A stretch of 64,000 nt of DNA from Symbiodinium microadriaticum (lineage: Eukaryota > Sar > Dinophyceae > Suessiales > Symbiodiniaceae), in the NCBI GenBank assembly GCA_001939145.1, contig LSRX01000009.1, positions 600,805-664,804 on the forward strand. The letters run 5' to 3'. A program made the position numbers and the translations under genes. Below are positions 32,569 to 43,559 of the stretch, piece after piece. Position 1 is the first letter of the stretch, and every line of letters begins with the position of its first letter. The notes under the pieces were generated by a model that was given only the letters and a program-made list of their open reading frames with translations, was not told where the DNA came from and did no database searches.

Positions 32569-32796
32569 ACAGCACCAATGGGTCCGAGCCAGTTTGCGTC
32601 GCAGATCATCCTGCTGGCCAAAGTCCGTGAACGCAGCGGGCCGCAGGACTTTCCACCGAGAGTCCTGTCAGCGACCCTGAATAATCTGTCCTCGAAAGCA
32701 ACTGCTGCAGCTGCGAGAAAGGTTTCCCATTCCGCCCTGCGGACAACTGTCCTCTCAACCAGGGGCGAAATCGCTGGACGGCTCAGTCGCACTTAA
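32569..32796 (+). CDS. Exon-like island after foldback element
   Basis: Open frame to TAA. It includes PSQFASQIILLAKVRERSGP and SATLNNLSSKATAAAARK, the latter ending at a donor-like AAAG|GTTTCC (32721). It starts just after an M4 foldback copy. The acceptor is unclear. The reverse strand is also open. Confidence 0.35.
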   Translation, partial: TAPMGPSQFASQIILLAKVRERSGPQDFPPRVLSATLNNLSSKATAAAARKVSHSALRTTVLSTRGEIAGRLSRT

Positions 32797-33544
32797 GCAC
32801 CTAACTTACCGGTCGCAACCTTGAACCCAAACCCTAAACTCTAGACTCCTAATCCCAATGCCCCAACTCCCGCTTCACAGGCTCTGCCCACAACACTGAA
32901 GACCTTCCGAACCAAGCAAAACGGGCTGCAGATTTAGGAATAAGAGCTTGCGACCAGCATTTAGGTTTGTTATTGTGGCTACTTTGCCGATAGCCAGCAG
33001 TCGACCAGTATCCTATGGAATAGCTCTGAACAAGTAGATACCAGCTACTTGCCGGGTTCATATCTGCAGGTATTGAGTGGCTTTCAAAAACAACTACTTG
33101 CTCCACTTCCCTAAACCCTAAACCCTAAACCCCGCAACAACCCTAAACACTCTAAACCCTATGTCAATATGTCTCCCTCAAAATCCAGCCAGCATGAAAT
33201 TACTACAACTGGGCACACGCATGGCCTAGCCTTCAACCCCAAACTCTAAACCACAAACCCTCGCAAATATTACACCCCGAGCTAGCCTCCAACCCCGATA
33301 AACCATAACCCCCCAAACCTACAAGACAGTAGATTATGACCCTTTAATCCACTGGCACATCCTGAAGTCAATAGGAGTTCGGAGCCACAGCTAACCCAGA
33401 GCCCGAACTATAATCGAATCCGTATAAACTCTGAACCCCAAAATAGCCACCACCACTTTAAAACTAGACCCGAAACCTTGAATCCTAAACCCTCAACCCT
33501 ATAGATCCGGGCTGCTTTTCCCGTCACCTGAGCGCAAGGCCCAG

Positions 33545-33601
33545 AGCGCGGCGAAAGCGGCGGCGCTGCTCGTTCGGTTGAGAGCTCGGGGGCTCTCCAT
33601 G
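33545..33601 (+). CDS. Exon-like island, Ala/Leu/Arg-rich
   Basis: Acceptor GCGCAAGGCCCAG, donor ATG|GTTTGG. Reads SAAKAAALLVRLRARGLSM, an amphipathic helix. Confidence 0.48.
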
Positions 33602-34034
33602 GTTTGGGAAGTTCGGGTTTAGGGTTTAGGGGTTCAGGGGTTTAGTTAGGGGAGTTAGGGGTGTAGGGGTTTTGGGTTTAATGGAGATAGGGATTCTGTT
33701 GCTGTCTGGTGTAGGCCCCGAACATCCCTGATGTATTCCCTATCTCGTACATTGATATTACGGGATACTCCCGAAACCTATACGAAGTACGAGGGCCGCT
33801 GTGCTTACTGGGGCTTAGCGTCTAAGGTCTGGCTTCACTTCCAATCATTGGGTGGCGTGTTTTACATCTGTGATTCTAAATTGTTCGGCTTTGGGGTCCG
33901 GATTTGCGGCGCAGTGTTACGAGCGTGCACCTGCTGTGTTCATTGGCCTGGTTTTCGATGTGAAAGCTTGAAACTAGCTGCTATCTGACGCAGTGTTGTT
34001 GGAGTGGCTTGTCTTGAAGAGTTTAGAGTTTACC

Positions 34035-34119
34035 TCTAGTCTCCATTGTAGTATTTTTTTGGGGGTTGCCTTATAGGATCCTTAATATAATGCTAAGGAA
34101 CTACAATGGAGACTATGGG
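34035..34119. mobile_element. M5-related copy
   Basis: Ends TAGTCTCCATTGTAGT and AACTACAATGGAGACTATGG; interior GCCTTATAGGATCCTTAATA as in M5. Confidence 0.55.
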
Positions 34120-35066
34120 TAGGGTCCTTTTGGTAAGGCAGGAGGTTGTCTTAACTCGAGGTTCTAGTGCTATAGCTTGATCTGTGTGCACTCGGCACAG
34201 CATACCGTCTGTCAGAATGCCTGGACTGTCGGACGCCTTCTTCAGATGTAGTCCGTGGATGGAACACTGAAGCCGTGAACAATCTCACAGCTTTGCCTTC
34301 AGAGGCAAAGCTCTGTCTACCTTTGTAGCACGATGTTCAGCCGTGAACGGATCGGAGCCCTATGATGCCCTATACTCTAGACCCTGAGTCCTAAACCCCA
34401 AACATGCATAACCTGACATCGCCGCATGGTGCTGGGTAACGGCCGGGCCAGACATGTTCGACCCAAACCTGCAGAATCAGTAGACTGCAGCTGCCTTGAC
34501 ATTCCCTGATAGACTAGTGTAATGATACTTTAAGATAACCCCAAGACCCCCCAGGTTAATCTGGAGGCCCTATAATGTCGAGGGAGTAGCTTTTTCTTTA
34601 CATCTTCTGCTTCAAGCTCAGGGTGCACATTTGTCCTTCACAGTCGATAATACTCATGCTATCGCCTTGCAACGAGCCCACCTCCTTTGGTACGTTTCGA
34701 GATTTGCAAAGTGCCATCTGCATCTCGAATCCTAATAATCACCACGCCCTGACCAGCTCGTGACTGTGTTTGGCGGCAGGGTGTGGGTGGGAGGTAATCC
34801 CCCCACCCATCTGACAATGTCAAGATCCGCCTGTGTAAGCAACCTGGGTTTAAAGAGAAGTCTTTGTCCTACGTAGTTCTCAAAACCACGTCTTGAAACT
34901 ATTTGGGCTCTTGTGTTGCAGCTTTTTGAGGCTATGCTGAAACTACAACGTTGGGTTTCCCTTGTCAGGTCTCCAATCTCCACACTAAACCCTAAACACC
35001 GAAACCCTCAACCCAAGCCCCTAAACCCCAAAAACCCTAAACCCCTAAACAAAAGCACCCCAAGAA

Positions 35067-35496
35067 GGCACCCAGAAAACCTGGGGGACTCTTATGGTGC
35101 AAAAAACCGAACAGAAAGCCTTGCAGATCCCTTTAGGACCGTAGCATTTCCTGGGACCTGAAAAGGGCCCCTAATCTAGAGAGCCACCCATGTACCATAG
35201 GAGCCCCCACCCACCCAAAACCAAAATTCCAAAAAGTCAAAAAAAAACGGGGACCCGAATTTTGAGAACTCTCCGAATGATGGCACCCAGAAAACCTGGG
35301 GGACTCTTATGGTGCAAAAAACCGAACAGAAAGCCTTGCAGATCCCTTTAGGACCGTAGCATTTCCTGGGACCTGAAAAGGGCCCCTAATCTAGAGAGCC
35401 ACCCATGTACCATAGGAGCCCCCACCCACCCAAAACCAAAATTCCAAAAAGTCAAAAAAAAACGGGGACCCGAATTTTGAGAACTCTCCGAATGAT
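35067..35496. repeat. Perfect tandem duplication, 215-base unit, two copies
   Basis: Copies 35067-35281 and 35282-35496 appear identical, including a nine-A run. The unit ends in a diverged M6-like TTTGAGAACTCTC end. Recent duplication or assembly artefact. Confidence 0.75.
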
Positions 35497-35677
35497 GGTA
35501 CCCTAAGGACACGAAAAGGTATCCTGGTTCCTAAACCCTAAACCCTACACCCTAAACCCGAAACCCTCAAACCCTACAGCCTTAAACCCCAAGCCCTTAA
35601 ACCCTAAAAAAACCCTAGAAGGTTCCCCACGTGGGAGAGGCTCTGAGGCTCCATCCACGTGAACTTTTGTGGCTCAG

Positions 35678-35711
35678 TACCGCCGAAGAAACGGCTTCCA
35701 TGGACTTTAGG
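35678..35711 (+). CDS. Exon-like island with telomere-like donor
   Basis: Acceptor AACTTTTGTGGCTCAG. Reads TAEETASMDFR; the intron starts GTTTAGGG. Confidence 0.4.
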
Positions 35712-36047
35712 GTTTAGGGTTTTGGGCTTTAGCCTAGGGTTTAGGGTTTTCTAGGGTTTAGGGCGTTTAGGGTTTAGGGCTTTAGCCTAGGGTTCAGGAT
35801 GTAGGGTTCTCAAAAAAGGTGCTGTAATAGGGGCATAAAGGGTTCTATGAGGGGACAGTCATCATAAGGGTGCTATGAATGTGGGGGTTAAGGGTTTAGG
35901 GGATGTCGACAGCCGGCCCCCGCACTGAAAGCTTCGTGTTGATGTCAGGAGGTTTGGGTCGAAGGTTCAGGGTCTAGGGTTTAGGGTCTAGGGTTTAGGG
36001 CTCTTAACATCGTGACACCGACTCAAGCTCAACACAAGTTCCAGCAG

Positions 36048-36157
36048 GTGCGAACTCCAAGTGGTACCAGCGAGTCACTAGCCTCAGGCTCCCCCCCACT
36101 TAGTTTCAGCGATGCCATGCGCGCCGCACTGGCATTGTCTCTGGCGCAGGCAAGCTT
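36048..36157 (+). CDS. Exon-like island
   Basis: Acceptor AGTTCCAGCAG, donor GTGCCT. Contains SGTSESLASGSPPLSFSDAM and AALALSLAQAS. Here TTTAGGG lies upstream and CCCTAAA downstream, the reverse of the usual arrangement. Confidence 0.4.
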
Positions 36158-36652
36158 GTGCCTGCTGCAGTGGCCATCACGACTCAAAACCCTAAACGCT
36201 ATAAACCTTATAAACCCTAAAACCACCTGGTCAAACACAAACTCCAGAGACTCCCTAGAGTATACAAGCAAATCAAGGCAGTTCGGGGAACATCGGCAAG
36301 TGCAGCAAACCTATCAAGCGCGAGTTTCCCGACTCCCGTTCCTATTCTAAAGGCCATAACACAGGAAGGAAGGCCCTGGGCCCAGTTGCCGGGATCAGAT
36401 CTCATCGCAGCTCGTTGCTGTAATGTTGAAGATTTGGGTCTGGGGGGGGGGGGGGGGATTCGATCCTGGGGACTATGATCCTTGCTGCTGGGATGAGGAT
36501 GATGTTATGCGCTGTTGTCAGCAATGAAAGTGTGCGTGAATAGAGGGATCTTGGGATTATGGGGGGTGGCAGGTTATCAGCTAAACCCTAAACCCTAAAC
36601 CGGCAGCATGAAAAACCCGGCATGGCGAGGAAGTTCCTTTGTCTGACGTGAG

Positions 36653-36698
36653 GCCGAAATCTGGCCGGCGTGCCCAGAGAAGGGCTGCGACGACCTCG
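36653..36698 (+). CDS. Exon-like island, Cys-containing
   Basis: Acceptor TTTGTCTGACGTGAG, donor CTCG|GTCCGG. Reads AEIWPACPEKGCDDL. Confidence 0.5.
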
Positions 36699-37271
36699 GT
36701 CCGGTTTGTTTCTGAGGGTTTAGGGGTTAGGGGTTTTGGGTTTGGGGTTTAGGAAGGGTTCATCTAAAGGTTCCTGTAAAGAGTTTAGGGCTTCTGTGGT
36801 GCTTCAGGATGAGGCAAACCCTAATGATGTACTTGGCAAGAAGGCTAGAACCTGATAGGCGGTAAACCGGCTTGCCTTGGTAATACTACAGCTTTGTGCT
36901 TTCGGGATTCCTATTCTTGTTTAACTTGTACGATGCTTAAGTTTGCACCTTTTGCTTCCATGGGCTAGTCTGTGACACTAGTTTATTGCGACACCCAACA
37001 GTCCCATTCAGAAATGTCACATGGTACCGGGCAACAGCTGGTTGTCCAAAACCTACAACATGCAACTCGAAAACTTAGATAATTCGCCGCGGCTTGAGCC
37101 ATAAACCCTGCGCCGTCAGCTTTGCACATACTGGTTGCACGATGTTTCGCGATTGGCACCCGAACCACAGCGTTTCAGATCTCAGTAAGATACGCGACGG
37201 GATATGACAAGGAGCATAAATCTGAAAGGGTTTAAAGTCTAGGGTTTACGGTTGAGGACCCTTGAGCATGA

Positions 37272-37380
37272 ACATAGAAACCTAACAATAGCAATACTAT
37301 TCCTCAAAGTTCCTTATCTGATGCTATAGTACAACATACCTACCAAAAGCCGATTCTAATTAGCAAAGCCCCTATATTAG
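37272..37380. mobile_element. M1 copy
   Basis: CTAACAATAGCAATACTATT to TCTAATTAGCAAAGCCCCTA; diverged. Confidence 0.45.
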
Positions 37381-37438
37381 CTGAGGCCTGCCCTGTCCGC
37401 AAAACGCGGATGGAAGGCCCAACTGCACCTGCCTTGAG

Positions 37439-37472
37439 GCCCGGCTGCCAAACCTTGAGGGTTTTCAAAGAG
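37439..37472 (+). CDS. Exon-like island
   Basis: Acceptor CACCTGCCTTGAG, donor GTGTCT. Reads ARLPNLEGFQR. Confidence 0.45.
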
Positions 37473-37741
37473 GTGTCTGGATCTTGTTTCGGGGTTTAGG
37501 GTTTCGGGGTGTAGGGTTTTGGGGTTTAGGGTTTCGGGTTTAGGGTCTCGGGGTTTAGGGTTCAGGGGTTTAGGGTTTGTTTCAGATATCCTAAACCCCA
37601 AACCGTCCGAAACCCGAACAAACCTCAATGCTACCAGGGCACTCTGCGGAGAGCTGTGATGGTTATCTTAGGGTTGTCGTGCCTAGGGTGACGAAATAAC
37701 CCTGAACCCTAAACCCCAAGCCCTAAACCCTAAACTTTAAG

Positions 37742-37801
37742 CAGCGGTAGTATTGACGACAACTGGCGACTTGAAGGCCAGAATGGTGTCAGGGATGTCT
37801 T
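37742..37801 (+). CDS. Exon-like island with consensus donor
   Basis: The intron ends CCCTAAACTTTAAG; the donor is TT|GTAAGC. Reads SGSIDDNWRLEGQNGVRDV. Confidence 0.5.
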
Positions 37802-37819
37802 GTAAGCCCCGCAGGCTCT

Positions 37820-37892
37820 CAAACCCTAAACCCTAAGGGTTTAGGGTTTAGGGTCTAGGGTACGCCCTAAGCCCTAAACCCTAAACCCTCGA
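37820..37892. repeat. Telomere-like orientation switches
   Basis: CCCTAAACCCTAA meets GGGTTTAGGG directly and, 40 bases on, switches back to CCCTAAA. Confidence 0.75.
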
Positions 37893-38062
37893 GACCAAAC
37901 AGCCAGAAACCCGGAGTTAGCCCATCGGTTTTTTAGGGGACGCTCTTAATCCTAACGAGGCTCGGGCCTAGGGCTTAGGGCTTGCTATGATATGTGGTGC
38001 CTTGAACGGGGCTTGGCGTGTAGCATTTTATAGCAAAACAGGGACTCTCAAGAGGATATGGT

Positions 38063-38162
38063 TAGTTCTCTAAATTAGGCTCCCTTTTAGGGTCCTTTTT
38101 GGTTTAATAAGGGTGCCTCACTATATTGGGGACTTAAAGAGGAACCCTAATTTAGAGAACTA
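38063..38162. mobile_element. M6 copy
   Basis: Ends TAGTTCTCTAAATTAGGCTC and CCTAATTTAGAGAACTA around a longer centre. Confidence 0.58.
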
Positions 38163-38269
38163 CCCATATTGATGCTGATCATTCCGACCCCTACTAGGGT
38201 TTAGGGTTTGGGGCTTAGGCTTTAAGGTATTAATTGCACTTGTGTTTACCGGCTTTCGGTGCTTTGCAG

Positions 38270-38343
38270 AAGCGAAAGACCGAAAGGCTGTGAGGAAGTC
38301 AGCCGGGCTGTCAGGAGGTGCAACGTCTCAGGCAAGCGTGTAA
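38270..38343 (+). CDS. Probable terminal exon
   Basis: Strong acceptor TTTCGGTGCTTTGCAG. Reads AKDRKAVRKSAGLSGGATSQ then ASV and TAA. A GT at 38318 would allow an internal exon in another frame (SERPKGCEEVSRAVR). Confidence 0.45.
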
Positions 38344-38741
38344 TCTGGATGCTTGCATAGCTACCCCACATTTTTTCCTCAAAGGTTCACAAAAACTTTA
38401 AACCCTAAAAATTAGTTCTAATCATCAAGACCTCTACAGTAAAATCTGTTGGGCCAGGCACCATATCCGAATCCTGCGTGGCTCTCCACAAAGCTCCACC
38501 TAATGTAGGGGCAAGAAACTATTGAAGACGATTCCGATGAAGGTTCTATACGGGATGTTAAGAAATCTGTCAAGCCGTAAACAAAAGAAACGAGCTAGGC
38601 GCCAAAAGAAGCCCTGAACCCGCCAACCCCAAGCAGCAAGGTCTGGAGCCATGAACTCCACGCCAGGAGCGCGTCAACCAAATCCGGAAACCCCAAAGCC
38701 TGAAACCAGATGGCCCAAAAAAAGCAAACACCTATAGAAAT

Positions 38742-38840
38742 ATATATATATATATATAGATATAGATACAGATATAGATATAGATATAGATATAGATATA
38801 GATATAGATATAGATATAGATATAGATAGATAGATATCAA
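38742..38840. repeat. (TATAGA)n microsatellite
   Basis: Hexanucleotide run flanked by TA and AAAT tracts to 38910. Confidence 0.88.
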
Positions 38841-38970
38841 TCAAAAAATAAATAAATAAGTAAATAAATATAAATAAATAAATTGAGTGTATATATATAT
38901 ATATATATCTTAGGATGCCTCATATGCGGTTCCACCTCCCAAAAAAAGAGACTCCTCGGACGAATATGAG

Positions 38971-38998
38971 CAACAAGCCGAAGGCAAGACTGAGGGAT
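38971..38998 (+). CDS. Exon-like island
   Basis: Acceptor ACGAATATGAG, donor GAT|GTCACT. Reads NKPKARLRD. Confidence 0.32.
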
Positions 38999-39142
38999 GT
39001 CACTTTCCCTGAAGGATGTGGCAGAAATCGTATTTAGGGTTTAGGGTTTTGGGGTTTAGGGTTCAGGGTTATCGTATTATTAGTTAGGGCTCTATGTAAG
39101 AGGTGAGAATATTATCCTTAATTAGGGTTTAGGGATCGTATT

Positions 39143-39235
39143 TACCAAGACCCTCCAAGTACCCTCAAATAGGGGTATATGGTCCCAAATTAGGGGTATT
39201 TAGGGTCTAATAGAGGGTACATGGAGGGTCTAGGT
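39143..39235. mobile_element. M4 copy
   Basis: TACCAAGACCCTCCAAGTAC to GTACATGGAGGGTCTAGGTA. TA at both outer ends suggests a TA target. Confidence 0.62.
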
Positions 39236-39631
39236 AGGGTTTAGGGTTCTCGAAATATTAGTTAGGGCTCGATGCAAAAGGTGAGAAGATGATCCTTAAT
39301 CATGGGACGTTGTGCTCCTTGCCCCCGTGCTTAGAGCGTCATGGAACTTAGCAAGTAAGTAGACACTAGGCAGTGTTGTAAATCACGAGCAATAGTTAAG
39401 GTACGTATAGACATAGTTAGTTATAACTTATTGATTATGTAAGTACCGTCATCTTTCAAGCAAACCCTGATAGTGTGCTTTGAAAAAACTTAGGGGACAG
39501 ATTGACGGAACCATAGCGAAATCCCAGCCGAAAACCCAAAACCCCTGAACCCTAAACCCCTGAACCCCTAAACCCTAAACCCAAAACCCCTGAACCCTAA
39601 GACACTAAGCCCAGGGATACACGGCCAACAG

Positions 39632-39698
39632 CCAGCCCACGCCGGACGGCGAGCGCCTTGAGCTGGGCTGGGACACCATGCGAGGCCATGTGTCTAGG
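39632..39698 (+). CDS. Exon-like island with telomere-like donor
   Basis: Acceptor CACGGCCAACAG. Reads QPTPDGERLELGWDTMRGHV; the intron starts GTTTAGGG. Confidence 0.48.
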
Positions 39699-40251
39699 GT
39701 TTAGGGGGAACGTAGGTTCCTATAAGGTTTAGGGTTTAAGGTTTAGGGGTTTAGGGGTTTAGGGGTTTGGGGTTTAGGGTTTAGGGTTTTAGGGGTTTAG
39801 GGGTTTAGGGTTTAGGGGTTTAGGGGTTTAGGGGTCTAGGGGTTTGGGGTTTAGGGGTGGGGTTCCTGTAAGGGGGTCCTACAAAAGTTACCACAGGTTT
39901 CCACAAGGGTTTCTAGAAGGGTTACTCGAAGAGTTTTGCGGTGGAGGGCTTTAACTTTCGGATTTAGGTGCGGGCTTTCGGATTGGGGTTTAGGGTTTCG
40001 GCTCGAGCGTGTGCGTCTAGGTTTTTCGTTCAGAGTTTAAGATGAGGGTTTCGGATGCATGGTGTGGCTTTAGAGTCGTGGTTCGGGGTTTAATTAGGTC
40101 AATTGATGGGGTTGTGGATTTGGATTTGGGCTTCTCGTAATCCTTACCATGCACCCTGGGCTCCGGATCTGGAAGTCATCCTCCCAAGCCCTAAAATCCA
40201 AACCCTAAAACTTCAACCCTCAACCCGAGCCTAAAACCATTTTAAGCCCCA

Positions 40252-40352
40252 ATACATGGGCCTTAATAAATACCTAATATTATTTTGGGGGGTTCCTTAT
40301 TATTTTTTTTTGGGCCCCAAAACCCTATTCTAATTATTAAGGCCCCTTCATT
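40252..40352. mobile_element. M1 copy abutting exon-like island
   Basis: CCTTAATAAATACCTAATAT to CTAATTATTAAGGCCCCTTC. Ends about 10 bases before the island at 40362. Confidence 0.62.
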
Positions 40353-40361
40353 TAGCGAGAG

Positions 40362-40616
40362 GCTGGCTGTCGGACTGCGTTCCGGTGCGCTGCGGCAGCG
40401 CCGAGCTCCCGGCGGCAGCATCCGCCGTGCAGCCTGAGGTCCCCCCGAGCCGATCCCTTTGGAGGGGGGATGATCGCGTTTGGGGGATGATAGCAAACAT
40501 GGCAGCCCCGGCCAAGAAGAGCCGGAAGTGCCGACGCGATGATGTTGATGATGATGTTTGTTCAGTTGTTCTTGGCGTATTCTGCAGTTTCGACTCCTTG
40601 CATTCGCGCTTGGTGG
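40362..40616 (+). CDS. Larger exon-like island with consensus donor GTAAGT
   Basis: Open frame covering GSAELPAAASAVQPEVPPSR and MAAPAKKSRKCRRDDVDDDV, ending at GGTGG|GTAAGTTTTCC, the best donor in the window. A foldback copy ends about 10 bases before the start, where GCGAGAG is the likely acceptor. Basic then acidic composition, possibly nuclear. A reverse-strand frame is also open. Confidence 0.45.
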
Positions 40617-40692
40617 GTAAGTTTTCCTCTGTACTGTTCCCTGTTTGCCAACGGTTTAAGCAACAGGTCGTTGGTAGGGGGCGGGCGTGGCT

Positions 40693-40773
40693 AGTAGTAG
40701 CAGCAGTCGTCGTCGTCGTCGTCGTAGGGGTAGTGGTAATGGTAGTGGTAGTAGTAGTAGTAGTAGTAGTAGT

Positions 40774-40805
<32 letters not shown>

Positions 40806-40895
40806 CAGTAGTAGCAGTAGTCGTCGTCGTCGTCGTCGTCGTCGTCGTGATGCTGGTGCTGGTGCTGGTGGTAGTGATGGTAAGTGCAATATTAA
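40693..40895. repeat. GTN/GCA trinucleotide tract
   Basis: Blocks of GTC, GTA, GCA and GTC; open frames on both strands are by-products. Follows the GTAAGT donor of island 40362. Confidence 0.85.
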
Positions 40896-41219
40896 TAGCA
40901 GCATCAGTGGCAACAGGCAATAGGAGCAGAAGTGAATTAGTAAATGGGCATCCTCGTTAGCGATGCCAACAGAGGCCGGGGTATCTGCTGAGCTAAGAGA
41001 AAAAACCTCTACTAAAGATTCGGAAATAGTCAAAGTGTCCCTTCTAATCCAACCCCTCCATAGTTGCAAATCCCATTCAACTTATCAAGGCCCCCGTGCA
41101 CAACCCTGAAGAAGTCCTTTGGCATTGGAAACCCGCAGAAACCCTCATGGCATAAACTTTTAACCCTCATAGTCGTGGCTATCCTAAACCCTAAATCCTA
41201 AACCGTATAGTGGCTGCAG

Positions 41220-41295
41220 GACCTTTGGCCGAAGGTTTTCGGAGAGACAGCTGAATTTCTCTGTGACGAGGGCTACGAAACTCGGCAGCGAAGGG
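41220..41295 (+). CDS. Exon-like island, possible sushi/CCP-like piece
   Basis: Acceptor ATAGTGGCTGCAG, donor GTGGGG. Reads DLWPKVFGETAEFLCDEGYE then TRQRR. GETAEFLCDEGY resembles the G.T..F.C.EGY core of CCP (sushi) domains, but only one cysteine is present. A second frame is open. Confidence 0.42.
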
Positions 41296-41471
41296 GTGGG
41301 GGTCTTCATGGTTTAGGGATGCTCAGGGTTCAGGGTTTAGGCCAATTCAGGGTTTAGGTTTAGGGATGTTTAGGGTTTGCGGATGTTTCGAGGGGTTTAG
41401 GGGTTTAGGGTTTTCTTGGGTTTTGGGAGGGGCGGGGTCGATACTAGTTAGAAGATTCGGGATCCTGTCAG

Positions 41472-41498
41472 AGCCAAGCTAAGACTTCAGGAAGCAGG
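41472..41498 (+). CDS. Exon-like island with telomere-like donor
   Basis: Acceptor GGGATCCTGTCAG. Reads AKLRLQEA; the intron starts GTTTAGGG. Confidence 0.38.
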
Positions 41499-41637
41499 GT
41501 TTAGGGTTCGGGGTTTAGGGTTCAGGGTTTATAGAAATTGTTAAGGGTTTGGGTGCCAATAACGTTTTGGGCGAAACGTTTTGTGCGAAAGTTTTGGGCA
41601 GTTTTTTTTTGGAACCACATTTTGAATCTGGGGCTGG

Positions 41638-41656
41638 NNNNNNNNNNNNNNNNNNN
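41638..41656. other. Assembly gap, 19 N
   Basis: Nineteen N after TTTTGAATCTGGGGCTGG; single ambiguous bases also occur at 2594, 26110, 29897, 47517, 49269 and 62204. Confidence 0.98.
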
Positions 41657-41863
41657 GGTGGGCAATCTTGAAACGTAAATTGGTGTATTCTAAAATTGAA
41701 ATTGGTTTATTCGAAAATGGAAAGGTGTGTCTCCACCGAAAAAATAAGCTTCCGGAAGACCAGCAGCAACAAGCAATTTCTATTTATTTCTTTCTTGAGG
41801 GTTTAGGGTTCAGGGTTTAGGGTTCAGGGTTTAGGGTTTCAGCGTTTAGCGTTTACGCCCAAG

Positions 41864-41977
41864 ACTTCGGATGAAGCGCAGCTCAGAGTCTTCCAGTGCG
41901 TCCTGTCCCAGGAGGTGGAGACCTCGAGCGACAGCTGGGAAAGCGACTTGCCAGGCCTCTGGTCTGGAGTCGCCTAA
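41864..41977 (+). CDS. Probable terminal exon, acidic
   Basis: Acceptor TTTACGCCCAAG. Reads TSDEAQLRVFQCVLSQEVET and then SSDSWESDLPGLWSGVA before TAA. Consistent acidic coding composition in a single frame. Confidence 0.5.
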   Translation, partial: TSDEAQLRVFQCVLSQEVETSSDSWESDLPGLWSGVA

Positions 41978-42075
41978 CTGGGTTCTGGAGTACCATACTT
42001 GAATACTTTTTTATGGGACCTGTTCCTTAAAGGAACCACTATAAAATTAAAAGTCTATACTTTTTTTCTCCCTGG

Positions 42076-42282
42076 TTGCTTCAAAGTCCAGCTAAGCCTA
42101 GAACCCTGAACGATGTTTTTAGCAGAGGAGCCAGCAATCTTCAACAGTTCAGGGGTGCTGTTATTTTAGCCCCTTATGTACAAGGACAACCTGTAGCTCC
42201 TCTAGCAGTTGCACCCATTCTTCCATCCCTAAGTCAGCACGAGATAGGTGAACTTCGGCAAATGACTGATTGTCCGTGTTAG
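42076..42282 (+). CDS. Unrecognised 68-codon open frame
   Basis: ATG to TAG, including NDVFSRGASNLQQFRGAVIL and LPSLSQHEIGELRQM. Composition is less GC-rich than the exon islands. It is not in a repeat-flanked island and I see no splice sites. Could be a small gene or a mobile-element fragment. Confidence 0.25.
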   Translation: MLQSPAKPRTLNDVFSRGASNLQQFRGAVILAPYVQGQPVAPLAVAPILPSLSQHEIGELRQMTDCPC

Positions 42283-42837
42283 GGCTCCGAGCCTCTGTGT
42301 TTGGACCAACACAACCTGGGTCGTGAGCTTTACGAATTTTTCTGTCTTTTTTTTATAATAGCTTGAATATAGATGCCGCAGATGCCTGAAAGATGAGTAG
42401 TGGTATCCCCTGGTAGTCCATATACAACAGTATCTTGTTGGAATCATGAGGGCCCATGTTGGGTTATATAAGGCAGGAAAGGATAGTTACACTTGAGCCT
42501 TCGAGTCAGAGCCCTCAGTAATGAATCCAAGCCTGGCCCGCTGACCACTTAGGGGACATTTCTGACAACAAGCATATACCATAGACTTTGCTCAGTCCTG
42601 ATGGAGTATTCATGTTGCCAGCACATTTGGGGAGAAGAGAGCTGCACTAGAAGCCGTACGTCGGAGAGCGTAAGGCCCTACAGCGCAAACCCTGGGTCCA
42701 AACATCCGTGAAGCCTGCAGACCGTGAACCCAGGCTTCTGGTTTCTTTCAGGCCATGTCCGTTTTAGGGTTTAGGGTTTAGGGTTTGGGCGCCACTCTAG
42801 GTTCATTCCAGTGACTGGGTCTTGACGCTGCTGCAAG

Positions 42838-42867
42838 CAGATGCTCGTAGGAATTGACACCTTGAAG
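42838..42867 (+). CDS. Exon-like island next to foldback
   Basis: Acceptor GACGCTGCTGCAAG, donor AAG|GTTCAG. Reads QMLVGIDTLK; both other frames contain stops. An M1 element starts 24 bases after the donor. Confidence 0.42.
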
Positions 42868-42890
42868 GTTCAGCCTTGTCATTGACCGTC

Positions 42891-42997
42891 TAATATAGGG
42901 GCCTCAATAATTACCAATACTACTCCTTGGGTTCCTTAATCATTTTGGGGGGAAAATATCCCAGAACCCTATTCTAATCATTAAGGCCCACATATTA
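42891..42997. mobile_element. M1 copy
   Basis: TAATATAGGGGCCTCAATAA to TCTAATCATTAAGGCCCACA. Starts 24 bases after the donor of exon 42838-42867. Confidence 0.63.
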
Positions 42998-43053
42998 ACT
43001 GTGTTGCTCTGGTCTGTGTTTCTTGTAGGGAAGGGGAGCTAGGTAGATCATAG

Positions 43054-43091
43054 GTCAGCTGTCACAGGTGCTCCAGGCAGAGCTTCCTGGG
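43054..43091 (+). CDS. Exon-like island
   Basis: Acceptor GTAGATCATAG, donor GGG|GTACAT. Reads QLSQVLQAELPG. Confidence 0.42.
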
Positions 43092-43521
43092 GTACATCTG
43101 TATCGTTTAGGGTTTAGGGTTTAGGGTTGCTGCTCACACATTGGCTTCCCTTGTGAAGGAGAAGCCGAAACTGGCGGCAATGCATCCACGACTGCTCCCA
43201 GCGGGATGCTCAGATAAAGCCATCACTTTTTGCCAAGCTCCGTAGTTGTGAACAATAACCATCACAACAGCCACAGCAGCCATAGTAGTACAAACTGAAT
43301 CCAAAGCCACAACCACCAACCCCACAACCGCCCACACCATTACCAGCACAGCGAAAAGCTCGCGACCGCGACCACGACCCCGACTGCCCGACCGCAACCA
43401 CGACCTTCAACAGCAGAAGCCGCAACCACAACGACAACAACACTCTAAACCCTAAACCCTAAACCGTAGCAGCCCGCATGGTCAAGGTTCAGCACCTCCG
43501 TCCTCTCGCCTTTTGCTGCAG

Positions 43522-43559
43522 CGCTGTGGTGCTCGAGGCGTCGGGGGAAAGGGATTTAG
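43522..43559 (+). CDS. Exon-like island
   Basis: Strong acceptor TCGCCTTTTGCTGCAG, donor GTCGTC. Open as AVVLEASGERDL or a Gly/Arg-rich frame. Confidence 0.4.

Noticed and set aside
37093-37101. Second relict spliced leader (minus strand, TGGCTCAAG)
   Set aside because: Nine-base match only, with no intronless gene behind it; shows that such matches arise by chance.
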